DNA of 64,000 bases, from assembly GCA_026214975.1 (NCBI GenBank), contig CM047810.1, positions 41,994,113 to 42,058,112 on the forward strand, in the 5' to 3' direction. The notes beneath the pieces were generated by a model that saw only the letters and a program-made list of their open reading frames with translations, had not been told where the DNA came from and searched no databases. Source of the stretch: Gentiana macrophylla (lineage: Eukaryota > Streptophyta > Magnoliopsida > Gentianales > Gentianaceae). Position 1 is the first letter of the stretch; each line of letters starts with the position of its first letter. Positions 43,734-55,931 of the stretch are shown here, one piece after another. Both the position numbers and the translations under genes were made by a program.

Positions 43734-46700
43734 TCATTTAGCACTGGCAAGCTGTGTGCGGATAACTTTGGCAGCTTCAACCATGTTTTGCAGAGCCGGC
43801 TTGACTTCTCCATACTTGCGGGTCTTGAGACCACAATCCGGGTTGACCCACAAGATGTTGGTATCAAGCACTGCAAGCATCTTATTGATCCTATCAGCAA
43901 TCTCTTCTGTTGATGGTATTCTTGGAGAATGGATGTCATACACCCCTGGACCTATTCCAGCACCATACTTCACACCCTCTCTGAACACTGATAGCAGCTT
44001 CTCATCGGATCTCGAGTTCTCGATTGTGATCACATCAGCATCCATGTTGATGATGGAGTGAATGATATCATTGAAGTTGGAGTAGCACATGTGGGTATGG
44101 ATCTGCCAGGTATATGATAAAATGTCTCAATGACAGGAATCAGAAAATTTCTAAGCAAAAGGGAGTTAATAATGAAGCACCTGAGTTGTGTCCTGGACAC
44201 CTGTGTTGGTGATTCTAAAGGAATGGACTGCCCAATCCAAATAGAAAGCATGTTCAGCTTTCCTCAAAGGCAAACCTTCTCTTAAAGCCGCCTCGTCTAT
44301 TTGAATAACAGTGATGCCTGCCTTCTCAAGATCTTCCACTTCATCCTTAATTGCCAAGGCTATCTGGTAGCAAGTTTCAAACCTAGAAAAAAAAACACAG
44401 CACAATCCAGCTTCAGTATGGTTCCAATTGTATTGTATAAAAACATATATACCAAAAAGGTTTAATCTTGTTGTTAAACATCATTACCTTGGCTGATCAT
44501 TTCTAACAAAAGACCAGTTAAGAATAGTAACAGGGCCAGTAAGCATTCCCTTCATTGGGCGTTTGGTGAAGCTCTGAGCTGCTGTTGACCAAAAGACGGT
44601 CATTGGCTTGGGGCGACTCACATCACCATAGATGATGGGTGGCTTCACGCAGCGTGATCCATAAGATTGCACCCACCCATTAGCAGTAAAGGCAAAACCA
44701 GACAGCTGCTCTCCAAAGTATTCAACCATATCGTTTCTCTATAGAAGAAATCAATGATACAAGTTGGTAAAGTAGATTCACTCTACAATGTTTTAAAAGA
44801 TCATTTCCCTAGGACTATTCTTAAATATGCAACAGTGCATGAATTTACTTACCTCAGGCTCTCCATGTACCAGGACATCAATGTCGAGCTCTTCTTGCAG
44901 CTTCACGACCTTGCTGATTTCTTCCTTGATGGCCTTGATGTAATCGTCTTCAGAAATCCTAGAAAGTTGAAAAGACATGTCAGGAATCAAAATATATGCA
45001 TTGGGAGCAAGAGGATGCAACGGAGGCACAGTGGTGTAAATTGTAAAGATTCAAATAAGAAACATATGTGCAGATCAACTCGCATCCAATCAAAGTAAGA
45101 CACGTGGTATCAAAGACACTACAAATAAACTCATAACCAAAATAGACCACTACAGTAGAATTTGCCTACATCAGCTAGTGAAGCTATTCGTAAAAACATT
45201 AGGCGCTGTATAAGTGTGTGTGTGTGGTGGGGGGGAGGCATACATGGAGAGCTATAAAGAAGACAGAACTCGGGAAGTAAGCATCAGCTGCTACAACTTT
45301 GATCCAAGAATTTTAACTAGATTGTATTAGCCTCTCTTTGATGTAATTTCATGGAACAAAGTGGTTGTGGTTCAGATGATGTAATGTTTCTATATATTTG
45401 AATGAAATGAAATTCGTTTTTAATTTTAATTTTTTTTTGGTGGGTGGGGGGGATGGGGAGAACGGGATGGGGATTTGAACCCTGGTTAAAATCAAGAACT
45501 GCAATGATCCTCACCACCCACTAGGCCAAGTTCAAACCCTATCACATCTCACACGCATAAGTTGCTTACTTGTTGGCCTTGTATTCACGACGAACTCTTC
45601 GGAGCTCAATTGTCTGAGGGAATGATCCAATAGTGGTGGTAGGCAGGATTGGAAGATTAAGCTTCTTCTGTTGAGCGTCAAGTCTGGCACTTACAGTTGT
45701 AGCACGGCGATGCTCAGAACCCTTCAAAGCAGCAGCCTAAGAACACAAAAACAATATATTTAGCAACACACCACAGTCGAGACATAAAATACTCTACAGT
45801 TGCGCAAGAGGCTCCGACAAGGAAAGAAAAATCACTCACAGCCTTCTGAACAGCTTCATTATTCACTCTAGGAGAAGATTTCCTGGATGCCAGGGCTGCA
45901 GCATTGGCTGAGAAAATTTCCTGACAAAACAGAAGCCAGTGATTTCGATCAATATCACTTCAACTCCTTAAGAATGGATCATAAGGGTGACAGCATAAAG
46001 GCACAAATGTGCAGGTCCTTGTGTCATATAGCATACCTCGTTCTTTTGACCAGCCAATGCCTTAGCCAAAGCGTCAACTTCAACAACTTTTTGGGCAGCA
46101 AATGCAAGCCATGATTTTATTTCTTTGTCCAGCTTAGGCTCATTAACCAAGTCAACAGCAGTGTGAAGAAGTGAGCAGGAAGTTGAGACGACTAGCTTAT
46201 CTGCATCAGAATTCGACAAAAAAATGATTCAGCAAACTCAAAATTAATCTGAAAGTTAGCATCAACGCAGGGGGAGTGTACGAGAGCAATGCAGGGGGGT
46301 GGAGCATTGGTGGAATCGTTGGTCCCAACAATTTTTGAAGCAACACACAGTATGGCATACCCTTCCCAACAATGCCCTCGAGAGACTGCAGGGTGCTTAG
46401 AGATGCAGACAGATCATTGGCCCAGATGTTCCTTCCATCAACAACTCCAGCAAATAAGTACTTCCCAGAAGGATATTCACTCTTTATCAACTCAAGAGTC
46501 TTAGTTCCACGAACTAAGTCAAATCCAAAGGCAGTGACTCCTTTTAAAGTTGTGAGGGTTTTGAATGCGCCAGCAGGAACATCAGCAAAGTAAGTTTCAA
46601 CGAGAACGTTAAGGCCAGACAAGGATGATTCCAATTCAGCATAAGCCTTTGTGAAGGCATCTAACTGGTGAGATTCCAGATCCAGTACAAGTGTGGGCTC

Positions 46701-48379
46701 ATCAAACTGAATCCATGAAGCACCAGCTGCCTTCAGCTCAGCAATTACTTCCCTGAAAAAACGCATGACTGATTACTACCGCACTTAAAGAAATAAGTAA
46801 CAAATATCAAGGCCTAAAGAGAAAAGAAAAGGCATTCATTACTTGTAGATGGGAAGTATCTTGTCAAGTAGGGAGAGAAGAGGGAAAGATTTCTCAACTC
46901 CTTTAGCAGGTTTAGATTGCAACAAGAAAGACACAGGTCCAACAAGGACTGGGACAGTATCCACACCAAGCTGTTAAAGGAAAAATCAAATATTCAGACT
47001 TTACTTATTACTGAAAAAACCGACACAAACCAAACTGAATTCAATAACAATTAGGATAATCCAGAGACTCCCACAGTTAACTTGCAAACAAGCCTTTGGG
47101 GAAGAGGGTTTACCTCCACATAGACACACCAACGAAGTAGTGATTAAGACAAGCAAGGTATTCTGGAGCCACAGGCCAGAAGGACAAGATAAGATACAAA
47201 ATGCTTGAGAAGGACAAAATGTAGTAACACATGTACAAAAATGTAGTAACACATATAGTAACCGTCCTTCTCAACCATTTTAGATTAAAACTGTCCTTCA
47301 CAACCTTTAACCTTTCTATATATCCAGAATATAGTATGACGAATACAGGGGATGGTTTTAAATCTCAAAGGTAAAAGCATATCATAATTGTCAGAGAAAG
47401 TATGAAGATGTCACAAGATTACCAAGATATGTCCACAAACGAAACCCCAGGAGTTTAACTAACTACTACTAGGAAGGTACAACACTTCATTCATATGTAT
47501 TCCGAACAAATAGGGACAGAAAAGGAACACATGAACATTCACTGTCTCAAGTACACAAGAACGCTATCCCCTTGAAATAGAACAGCAAAGAAAGCATAAA
47601 TTAGTGCTAATATGCCATTATCTTTTATTGAATCACACACATACATGTACACACGCACATACATACATACATACATACACACACCCACACATAGACACAC
47701 CCACACTCACTTTTTCAACTTGAACGAAATATGTACTACACTGAATGAGATTTACTTTAGACAACAAACCACAGAATGAAGAATGAAACTGATAAACACC
47801 TCATAGTTAGTTACAAAAGGCAATGAGTTAAGAGTCTGCATACCTCCTTAGCCTCCTTGTATTCATTGACAGCCTTGTGGGAAGCATAAGAAAATTTTAC
47901 CTCAGGTCCCAATTCAGGAACAATGAAGTGACTGCATTAATACAAAATTTTACATGAATCACATACAAACAACATATAATCACAAAAAAGAAGAAGCAAA
48001 ACATCAACAAAGTTCAAGATTTCACTCACTAATTGGTGTCAAACCACTTGGTCATTTCCATGGCAGGCACAGAGGCATTTCCTCTGGCCATTGAGAAGTA
48101 AACATCAAATCCAATCTCACCTCCGCCATAGTTATATCGTGGGGGAACAGCTCCGAGCATTGTGGCAGTATCAAGTACCTGATCATAGTAAGAGAAAGTG
48201 TTGCTTGGGATGTACTTGATGCCAGCACCAGCCATCTGTTTCCAGATGGATGCCCTGAGCTCAGTAGCCACCTTCTGCAAATCCTCAGCGCTGCTCTTCT
48301 TATCCCAAAAAGATTCCAAGGCAAACTTCAGTTCCCTCTTTGGGCCCATACGGGGATATCCAACGATGTGGGATGCCAT
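43734..48379 (-). CDS. Cobalamin-independent methionine synthase (11 coding exons)
   Basis: Transfers the methyl group of 5-methyltetrahydrofolate (polyglutamate) to homocysteine, making methionine for protein and S-adenosylmethionine. Coding exons, in transcript order: 48030-48379, 47844-47931, 46843-46970, 46361-46752, 46037-46200, 45840-45920, 45570-45736, 44853-44958, 44488-44738, 44181-44382, 43734-44102. All junctions have GT/AG in phase, and the total is 2298 bp, exactly 765 residues plus TGA, the usual length of the plant enzyme. It starts [18 protein letters not shown]; the N-terminal MetE domain fills exons 1-5, the catalytic barrel exons 7-11. Zinc ligands are visible in the last exon: HTHMCYS (His, Cys), TIENSRSD (Glu), NPDCGLK (Cys). 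It ends SAK. No transit peptide is seen, so it is probably the cytosolic form. It is the only intact gene here. Confidence 0.96.
45419..45545 (-). mobile_element. tRNA-derived SINE in a methionine synthase intron
   Basis: On the minus strand TGGCCTAGTGGGTGG (RNA polymerase III box A type) is followed about 30 bp later by CCAGGGTTCAAATCC (box B), then a short C-rich body and an A-rich tail (ending near 45419). This is the head-body-tail order of a plant SINE, about 125 bp. It lies in the intron between exons 7 and 8, same strand as the gene. The flanking duplication was not identified. Confidence 0.65.
47636..47705. repeat. CA/TACA-rich simple repeat in intron 2
   Basis: Interspersed ACAC and CATACATACATA repeats in the 873-bp intron between exons 2 and 3. 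No coding or splice role is evident. Confidence 0.8.
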
Positions 48380-49700
48380 TTTTCTGGATTACCAAACCCA
48401 ATCAAAACAAGATCATACACGAACATTCAGTAAAAAAATCAAATCCTTCTTTCAAAGCACAATAACAAGTTACTGTAATAAACAAAGATAAGATCCAAGT
48501 GTACAAGCCACAACTTATGCTCATAGATAATTCAGGAGCTCAATACACAGCCATTTAATGCAATACATAGGAATGAGTCATATCCAATAGTTTCCATACA
48601 CAACAAAGAATACAAACGTGAATTAGCATTCAAAACTTAAAGATCACTCACAAAATCAGGACTTTCCCAAACATAGATAACAAAGCGAAAATCACGTGAT
48701 ATGTTCTGTGATAGTGACTAGTGAGCTCTAAGCTGCTAGTTAAGACTCAACAGTTAAAAGATCCATAATTTATATTTTAGACTTATTGGACATAGAGTCA
48801 TAGAACATATATAAACCGAAAAGGCTTGGTGAAAAAAACAGAAAGATGATTTAGTTCAGTCAAATATACATCCTTATTGTCAGATCTGATAAGAGAGTAC
48901 ATGTTTGTAGTGCGAAAGTGAACCGCAAAGCAGACAGGTTTAACGAATTTCACAGCCACCATTAGCCACCTCATTACAGATCATGAATCAATCCAGATCC
49001 ACAACTCCCAAATCTCACTACCCACTGGATCTATCTATCTGGAACACATCCCACTAGAACTAAATCCACACTGCATAAATCCTCATCAACCAATACTATT
49101 GCTTCAAAACAAGAAAACCAGAATATGATACTCTTTTAGCATGACACGTAAGCAGTCTGAGTTCCCACGTGCGCATAGCACACCAGCTACTGATCTGTAT
49201 ACCAATCAAAGCTATACATATGCGTGTAACATGGAAAATATGAGGCCCTTTTACTCGTAGACAAAGCATAGACTAAGGAGTATTACAAAATTCATAGACT
49301 ACAGAGTATTACGAGGATCTACAGCTTAACACACACATGACACACCCCTCCGCCTTACAAAAAGGACATATAAGTTAACTACTCAGATTGAATCAAATTG
49401 GGCTTACCAGTATAGATCTATCGGGAATAAATGAAGAGTTACCAATGGAGATCAACAAAGGAAAAAAAAAAAAAAGAGAAATTAAAAATGAAGCAAATGG
49501 AAAACAGCAGGGACAAAATGAGCGAGCGAGAGAGAGAGAGAGAGAGAGGAAAGAGTCTGGCAACATGAATGGAGGACATGAAGCAGAGCGCACCTTAAGG
49601 AAGAGGCGAAGGCGGGGGATCACTTATCGGTCTTACAAAGAAAGCAGTAGTAGTGAAGAAAGCAGAGGGGGCCGACGCGAGTTTTTAGATGGAGGATTGC
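48380..49700 (-). promoter_or_regulatory. Methionine synthase 5' UTR, UTR intron and core promoter
   Basis: Four bases before the ATG is a splice acceptor (CCAG, exon border 48383). A donor (AAG|GTGCGC) lies at 49593/49594, giving a 1.21-kb intron in the 5' UTR and a first noncoding exon from 49594 to about 49680. A TATA box (CTATAAATA, 49706-49714) lies about 30 bp upstream of that. Introns in the 5' UTR are common in plant methionine synthase genes and often raise expression. The first-exon borders are inferred, not proved. Confidence 0.65.
49527..49550. repeat. (GA)n microsatellite in the 5' UTR intron
   Basis: About ten uninterrupted AG repeats within the proposed UTR intron, 45 bp from its donor. 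Such runs are often polymorphic. Confidence 0.9.
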
Positions 49701-49705
49701 CTTGT

Positions 49706-49714
49706 TATTTATAG
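49706..49714 (-). promoter_or_regulatory. TATA box of methionine synthase
   Basis: CTATAAATA on the minus strand, about 110 bp upstream of the proposed first intron donor. Confidence 0.6.
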
Positions 49715-49864
49715 GAGGAGGAGGATATGAATGGGAGTTGGTGTGTGATGTTACTGTGCTACAGCCAAAAGTTTATTAGTAGGTGATTATTACCTAACAC
49801 GACTAAAATCAACATTGGAAGCAAGCAACGATTAAAACATGAGAAATCTTACCTTCACTTCCAG

Positions 49865-50173
49865 TTTGTTTTGGGTTGGAGTTTTTTTTAGAGTTTCTTT
49901 GAATTTTTTTTTAGATAAAATAATTGAAGTAATGATTAGAAAGTTAAGATGTTTTTTTAAAATTTATATAGATTATGATTTAATTGGTGAAATAAAGTAG
50001 TATATTAAATAAAATAATGGTAAAAAATGTTATAAAGTTGATAAAGTGAAATGATGAGAGATAATTTAATATTTTTTATTTGGAATTGGAGAAATGATTG
50101 GTAAGAGAATTGTAAGATATAATGGGTGATGTGATGTAAAAAAAACCCTCAAAAAACTCAACCCAAAACAAAC
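49865..50173. mobile_element. AT-rich MITE upstream of methionine synthase
   Basis: TTTGTTTTGGGTTGGAG at the left and its near-inverse CTCAACCCAAAACAAA at the right give inverted termini of about 30 bp around an AT-rich noncoding centre (309 bp). The wording resembles PIF/Harbinger Tourist-type MITEs, but the TTA/TAA duplication cannot be confirmed. It lies about 150 bp upstream of the TATA box, inside the likely promoter. Confidence 0.65.
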
Positions 50174-50359
50174 AAAGGCTTAGTGACATAATAGTACATT
50201 TTTTCCTCTAATTAATTATGGTATCTTATCTTATCTTCTATTTTCTTATATCTATAAGAAGCTAAGGAGGTTGATCCATGGTCAAGACGCGTGCAACCTC
50301 ACGAAATGACACGTGTACTTTTTTTTTTACAAAGATATTTTTTTCTTCTTGGTAAAAAT

Positions 50360-50827
50360 CGAATTTCTAATTTTGCTAATATATAGAAACCGAAACAATT
50401 CTCGTTACATAAACCGAACCAAAGTGTATATTTCGATACGGATCATTTTTATTACCTCCAACAGACATTGTGGTTTCATTTTTAAATTTCAATCAACCGA
50501 AAATTTTTGATTCGATTTCGGCACAACAATTGAATAAAACCGTGTACTTTTTTTTATCAAACATGTACCGTTAGTAGTTTTTGCAGAAAAGGAAAAAAGA
50601 AACCGGAAGGTTAGCGTAATATAGAAACCGAAATTTTTCGTTCCATTCTTCGTTACATAAACCGAACCAAAGTGTATATTTCGATACGGTTCATTTTTAT
50701 CACCTCCAACAGACAGTGCGGTTTCATTTTTAAATTTCAATCTGCCAAAAATTTTTGATTCGATTTCGGCACAACAATTGAATAAAACCGTGTACTTTTT
50801 TTATCAAACATGTACCGTTAGTAGCTT
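50360..50827. repeat. Tandem duplication, period 247 bp
   Basis: Both copies contain TTACATAAACCGAACCAAAG, TTTCGATACGG, CCTCCAACAGACA and TACCGTTAGTAG. The unit is noncoding, with repeated AACCGAA words. Confidence 0.85.
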
Positions 50828-51162
50828 TTTGTATAAAAGGGGGAAAAAAAAGAGGAAAGCCGATGGATTTGAAATTCTACTGTGTAGTGTATATATGATG
50901 GAAGATGAGTCAAGTTACAACAACAAAAAATAAGGGCAAACAAATATCCGCGCCAAGAAGGTTTGCCCACATGTGACCACGTGGACACCACATTAAATGT
51001 ATTTACTATTTTGAACAACATAACGTCGGTTGAACCGACGGCCGTTTGCAGTACGAACGTCACTAAAATTGACGTTGGAATACCATATCACTTTTTATAT
51101 TCTTCAGATCGTATAGAAAATGAGTAAAACACATTTTAAAGCATATTAATTATCTGAAAGCT
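50828..51162. other. Noncoding spacer
   Basis: I see nothing recognisable here beyond AT-rich sequence. Confidence 0.4.
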
Positions 51163-51167
51163 AAGGC

Positions 51168-52991
51168 TGTTAGGAAATCACTAGTTTAACGCAGCGGAAT
51201 TTAAAATTTGATTTCCTTTTACTAGATCGTTCTTCGTTTAATGCAATAAACATGTTAAGTAGTTTGACGGTTATACCTTGATGATCTATAAGATCGTCGC
51301 TTTGACCGTCAACAGAGAGTGGTACAGTGTGCAAGCCGTCCATGCGTCCAGCCTCTATCGCTAATCCACACGAACTCCTCGCCGGAATCCTCCTTGGATT
51401 GCTATTGGAAAACTCTGGTTGCTAGACCGGCCTTTTTCCTCCCTCACAAACCCACTATAGGATGCTCTCTATTTTACACAAGAACTATGAGCTTTTGCAA
51501 TTGTGATGATCTACAAAAGAGCTTGACACCCACTTCCTTTATATAGGCAAAGTGGTGCCCCTATGATATGTGGAGGAGAAGAAAACTTTTTTCCAATAAA
51601 ATAAGGAAAATCAATTAGATTGATTTATCTCTTTTATTATAATTAATTTTGTCAATATCTTATATTGAATATAATTATCTTATTATCATAAATCTTTTTT
51701 TTCCAAAATCAATTAATATCTTATATTAATATTATGGTAATCTTATTAATTAAAGTGCACAATCCAAGTGTATCTTATACACTTATAGGTGGCGCCCCAA
51801 ATGCCAATTAATTGGCTTCCGGAATATTCTTTAATTAATATATTTTGTATATAATTAATTAATATCTTGTATTTTATTTATTCATAATAAATAAATACCA
51901 CCATATTAATTTACCACTATAACCTTTATAGTCTAGAGATAAACTTTCCTTATTTGGTTATCAACTATAACCGCATTTTAATCCGACTCGATGTTCATAT
52001 GTGTGTGACCCGATAGGCTTCTGAATATGTTGGCCATAGACACATAGTGCAATTTACTAAAATGCCTTTCATGCTTAACGATCACGGGATAGCGTCTAGC
52101 ATCACACCGTGACTCCCAATCATCGGAAGGGTCAAAAACAATGACTACTACCTTTCATGTGAAGCAGTTACCGTGTAACTTACAATCATATCGCTGTAAT
52201 AATATCCATACGATCGTATCTCGAGTGTCAATACATTAACGATCGTATCTTATAATCTGGATATCAAGCTCTCTCGGGATAACACATTTACTCCCACTTT
52301 GCACAGATTCTCGAGAGCTAGACATTCCTTATAAGAAGGCCATTTCGGATATTCGATCCCAATCATAGGATACGCGATCCCGGACGACCAATCATGTATA
52401 CTCCGCGATGCTTCAATATCATACCCAATCACTACCGCATGATCGCCCGTGGCTGGGAAATCTCAATAGTGTCAAAGCATGACAATCCACACCGTGATGC
52501 CATGAAGACTCGGTCAAAAGGATAATTACACAACCGCCACATAGTGTGACACTTAATGTAAGTGGGTCGATCCTAACGTCACGCAATCTCTAATACACGT
52601 CCATGTACGGTCCAAAGTGTCTACACTTCGATAGGCGAGATCTATCCCTACATTCTATAAGATAGAAGACATCCAATACGTCTTTGATGCGGTTATACTA
52701 TTAATGTCCCATTTGATAGTACATGTGACTAGAGACATTTGAGTATCAAACTTATTAAAGTGATTAGAGATCTCATCAACCATAATCACTATCATGGTTT
52801 CTCTATCACATTTTGACACTAGGGACGTTACTATATATGTACAACAAATAATATGAAGATAAACAATATATAATAACATAAGTGCTTTTATTAAACATAA
52901 TAAAGTTATTACATGAACTAAATAGACTGTAAATGACCCGACCCGGTCGGATCCGGTCCAGCCCGATTGAGTTTAGGACACCTTTCCAACA
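51168..52991 (-). mobile_element. Solo LTR, 1824 bp
   Basis: On the minus strand it starts TGTTGGAAAGGTGTCC and ends TTTCCTAACA. AAGGC flanks both sides exactly (51163-51167 and 52992-52996). An inverted TATA (TTTATATAGG) lies near 51538-51547. No second LTR and no genes are present, so it is the product of LTR-LTR recombination. Its end (TGTTAGGAA...ACGCAGCGGAA on the plus strand) is like that of the LTR starting at 63312. Confidence 0.88.
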
Positions 52992-53135
52992 AAGGCGTCC
53001 CGGGAGATTGGACCTTGTAGTTATGGTGCGCTTATTGTTTTTTTTTTATAATGTTTCATTACGTAAAATCGAAGCTAAAGGGATCGACTTTATGACATTG
53101 TTCTCCGATACATCCTATTATGGTTTATTTTGTAG

Positions 53136-53661
53136 GTGGAAACTCCTGATAGGGCTGGACGAGAAGTGATTCACAATCTTCAAGTCTCTAAGAAAGAGCT
53201 ACCTCTTGCAGAGAATGTGATATGTTTCTGTTGCTCTCTTTGTGTTGTGCCTTGAATTTGTTACGGTTTAAGCTTACGCGATTTATTTCACGTTGGGGAT
53301 CTATTCTTTGATATTATCGTTGGTAACGATTTATGTTGGGCTTGCCATGCTTTGCACGGCTCACGTTCACTAGCAGTATCTATTCAATGCGATGTAAGCC
53401 TACTAAATCAAAATTTAAAAATGTATTCTTCTGTGGCATAACTGTTGTGTCTGTAGTGGTGTGTTTGTTTTTATGGCTAGCATTTCAATTCTACATGTAA
53501 AACCCTGTATTTTATTATGAGGGTGTTTTAGTCACTTCGAGAAACCCAATTTAATTGACTTTTACTTTCCAGCAATTGTTCCATTCAAGCTCCAGATTGC
53601 ATCTATAGCGGACTTATTTGACACTTTGATGAAGAAGGAAAATAAGTTGATTGTGACAAAG
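53136..53661 (+). pseudogene. Two-exon fragment of an unrecognised gene
   Basis: A splice-acceptor-like TTTTGTAG precedes a frame reading VETPDRAGREVIHNLQVSKKELPLAENV (53136 to about 53220). After about 350 bp, TTACTTTCCAG precedes an exon-like frame AIVPFKLQIASIADLFDTLMKKENKL to 53661, followed by GT. Both have the composition of real plant exons, but I do not recognise the protein. No further exons are seen on either side, so it is probably a captured or broken gene copy. Confidence 0.45.
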
Positions 53662-53844
53662 GTTGTTTGTGTTTTATGGCGTATATGAAAAAGTCATTGG
53701 TATTTCATATTTGAAGGGACATAAGTGTCTCTACTATAATTCGTCTTGCTGAAGCAGAAGCAAAATAATTCTTTGGTGCTTATTCGAAACACGCCCTTAC
53801 CATTGAGCCAGTTGTTTCATCCACATTTTTTTTTCCTTTCCAAG

Positions 53845-54303
53845 CGACGAGATAGTTAAATTTAATAGCGATGCGGCTTTTAATGGAGTTACTACTTCTA
53901 TTGATGGATTGGTACGTGATAAAAATGAAGTTATTTTCCAATCTTTTTTCAAGAAAGTTGGAAGGAAACCATGAAGTGGTGGTAGGTGGAGTGTTAGCGG
54001 TATATCATGCGATTTTATTTGCCATCCAACAGGGGGTTTTCAAGGTTTTTGAAGCAGATTCTCTCATGGTTTGTCATAAGTTGAGCTCTGACATGCATGA
54101 CTTTTTCGACGTAGGCAATATTGTTGAGGATTGCCGCACCTTCTTAGCTTGTTTTCTTATTTTAATTTCTCCTTTGTCAAGCAGGGAGGAAATCATCCGG
54201 CTCAGTTGCTTGCCAAAAAAGGTCTAGAGTTGGCAGGAAGCTCTTATTGGAGGTCTTCTCTGCCTTTAAATATAATTCTTGTTTGTTTAGCAGATATTGA
54301 GTA
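53845..54303 (+). pseudogene. RNase H-like (RVT_3 type) domain remnant
   Basis: Three frames in succession: VKFNSDAAFNG with VRDKNEVIF (53848-53960), then VYHAILFAIQQGVFKVFEADSLMV and VGNIVEDCRTFL (about 54000-54160), then FVKQGGNHPAQLLAKKGLE and LADIE to a stop near 54303. This order is that of the RNase H-like domain found at the end of plant LINE polyproteins and in derived genes. NSDAA and EADS carry the expected acidic residues. Two frameshifts make it a pseudogene. Confidence 0.7.
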
Positions 54304-54731
54304 ATAAAATTGTTCCTGTAAAAAATAAAGATAATGCATATTATCTATATTCTTTAATATCCCTTAGAAAATATCTTATATATAGTATATACTAAATAAA
54401 ATCGTGCAATTACACTATCCAGTAGTTTTATGGTGGTTCAGGACCACTATGTCATACTTGTGCATACAATAAGAATTCTTAAAACAGGGGCAAATTCGTA
54501 AATACATGGCATTTATATTTTACACGGTTGGACCGATATGTTTTTCTGAAATTCTATTGGTCATGGATCACCAAGTCATACTTGGTCCAGGAACACCATA
54601 AAATTCACATGCATATTCCACAAATTGCTGATTTAAAAGTTGCGGTTGCACTTCCCTACCCCAAGCCGACAACAACAATAGGATAAAAGAGGAAATGGTT
54701 TTCTTTTAATCAGCTCCGGTGATCCGTTTCG
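54304..54731. other. Noncoding spacer
   Basis: AT-rich sequence. GTCATACTTG and ACCACTATG/ACCAAGT words occur near 54440 and 54570 in partly inverted order, possibly an old repeat. No gene is seen. Confidence 0.4.
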
Positions 54732-54741
54732 GATATTCGGA

Positions 54742-55069
54742 GGCAAAATTAGGATTTTAGTCCTCTAACTTGGCATATTTTGGATTTTAGTCCTGCCCCT
54801 GCTCCGGTAAGGAAAATGGTCCTCTAAGTTGGCTTTTTTGGATTTTAGTCCTATCCGCGGAAATAGTGATTGGGCACCGGAATTTTAAAAATAGTCCTCT
54901 AACTAGGCCGCCACGTAAGCGTTTTTAAAGATTCCGTGCCCAATCACTATATCCGATGGATAGTGACTAAAATCAAAAAATCCAACTTAGAGACCATTTT
55001 CCTCACCGAAAGAAAGAGACTAAAATCCAAAATAAAAGCAAGTTGTATGACTAAAATCCTAATTTTGCC
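54742..55069. mobile_element. Fold-back MITE, MULE-like
   Basis: The left half (from GGCAAAATTAGGATTTTAG) is matched by the right half in inverse for nearly the whole length, arms of about 160 bp around a centre near 54905. The 10-bp flanks GATATTCGGA (54732-54741) and GATATTTGGA (55070-55079) fit the 9-11 bp duplication of Mutator-like elements. It is noncoding. Confidence 0.8.
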
Positions 55070-55079
55070 GATATTTGGA

Positions 55080-55667
55080 TATTCAAATTGATCACAACGA
55101 AAAAGAAGCATAATTCTACCTAGATGATTTGTAGAGCTGTCGAGATAAAAAAAAATTCCCCTATTTTTTGTGATATGCGCATGAACCCTAAATTGAAGGC
55201 TCATGATGATCTAATCATGTTGGTAGTATTTCTTGTGAATTAATAATGCAAGAATGCGTCTTTTGTAAGATTGTTCGTAGTTCAAGTTTCGGATAACCTA
55301 TTTTGGAATTTTCTGCATATGTTATCAAACCCTAATTAAGATGTAAGGCAGTTTTTCGATTAATTAATATGTTTATATTTAATTAATTGTTTTTATTCTG
55401 TTTTCAGCAATTTATGGTAATTGATATTTTGGAAAGGATGCATGTAGGCGAGGTATACTAGGACTTGTCAGTTCGGTTTTGACTCATGTTTATCTACAAC
55501 ATGTACTTTAGAAGTAGCTGCATTATGATTGTGATCATTTCAGTTTTTAGCATTCTACATAACTGTAGTTTGAGGAGAGGATGGAGTATGGTGGTTATAC
55601 GTTGGCCTATGTAAATAAGTAGTACGGTTTAAAGTATGTATGAGCACGGGAAATAGTAATGTAAGTA
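55080..55667. other. Noncoding spacer
   Basis: No coding region, RNA gene or clear repeat was recognised. Confidence 0.4.
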
Positions 55668-55675
55668 TTTCAAGG

Positions 55676-55923
55676 CAGGGGTGGGATGCATGGACCCCAT
55701 TCCAATTTGTGGGCGAAGTTACTAGTATACCCCTCTTATATATTAAAATTGTGTATATATATTATTTCAGACAATTTCTAAGATATTTATTCATTTAGTT
55801 CAATTGGTTCGAAGCTTTGTTATTTGTTCAAAGGTCATGGGTTCAAAACTTAGCTATTGATATTTTTTTCCACCTTTTTTGTAATGTAGCTCCCACTGAA
55901 AAGAATTTCTGGGCCCGCCACTG
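55676..55923. mobile_element. hAT-like MITE with 8-bp target duplication
   Basis: Ends CAGGGGTGGG and, inverted, CAGTGGCGGG are flanked on both sides by TTTCAAGG (55668-55675 and 55924-55931). 248 bp. The interior carries a tRNA-like stretch (TAGTTCAATTGGTT near 55796, GGGTTCAAAA near 55837) that may be a captured SINE head or chance. Confidence 0.78.
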
Positions 55924-55931
55924 TTTCAAGG

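Noticed and set aside
43756..44061. Plus-strand frames across the last methionine synthase exon
   Set aside because: They are mirror frames of a conserved exon on the minus strand.
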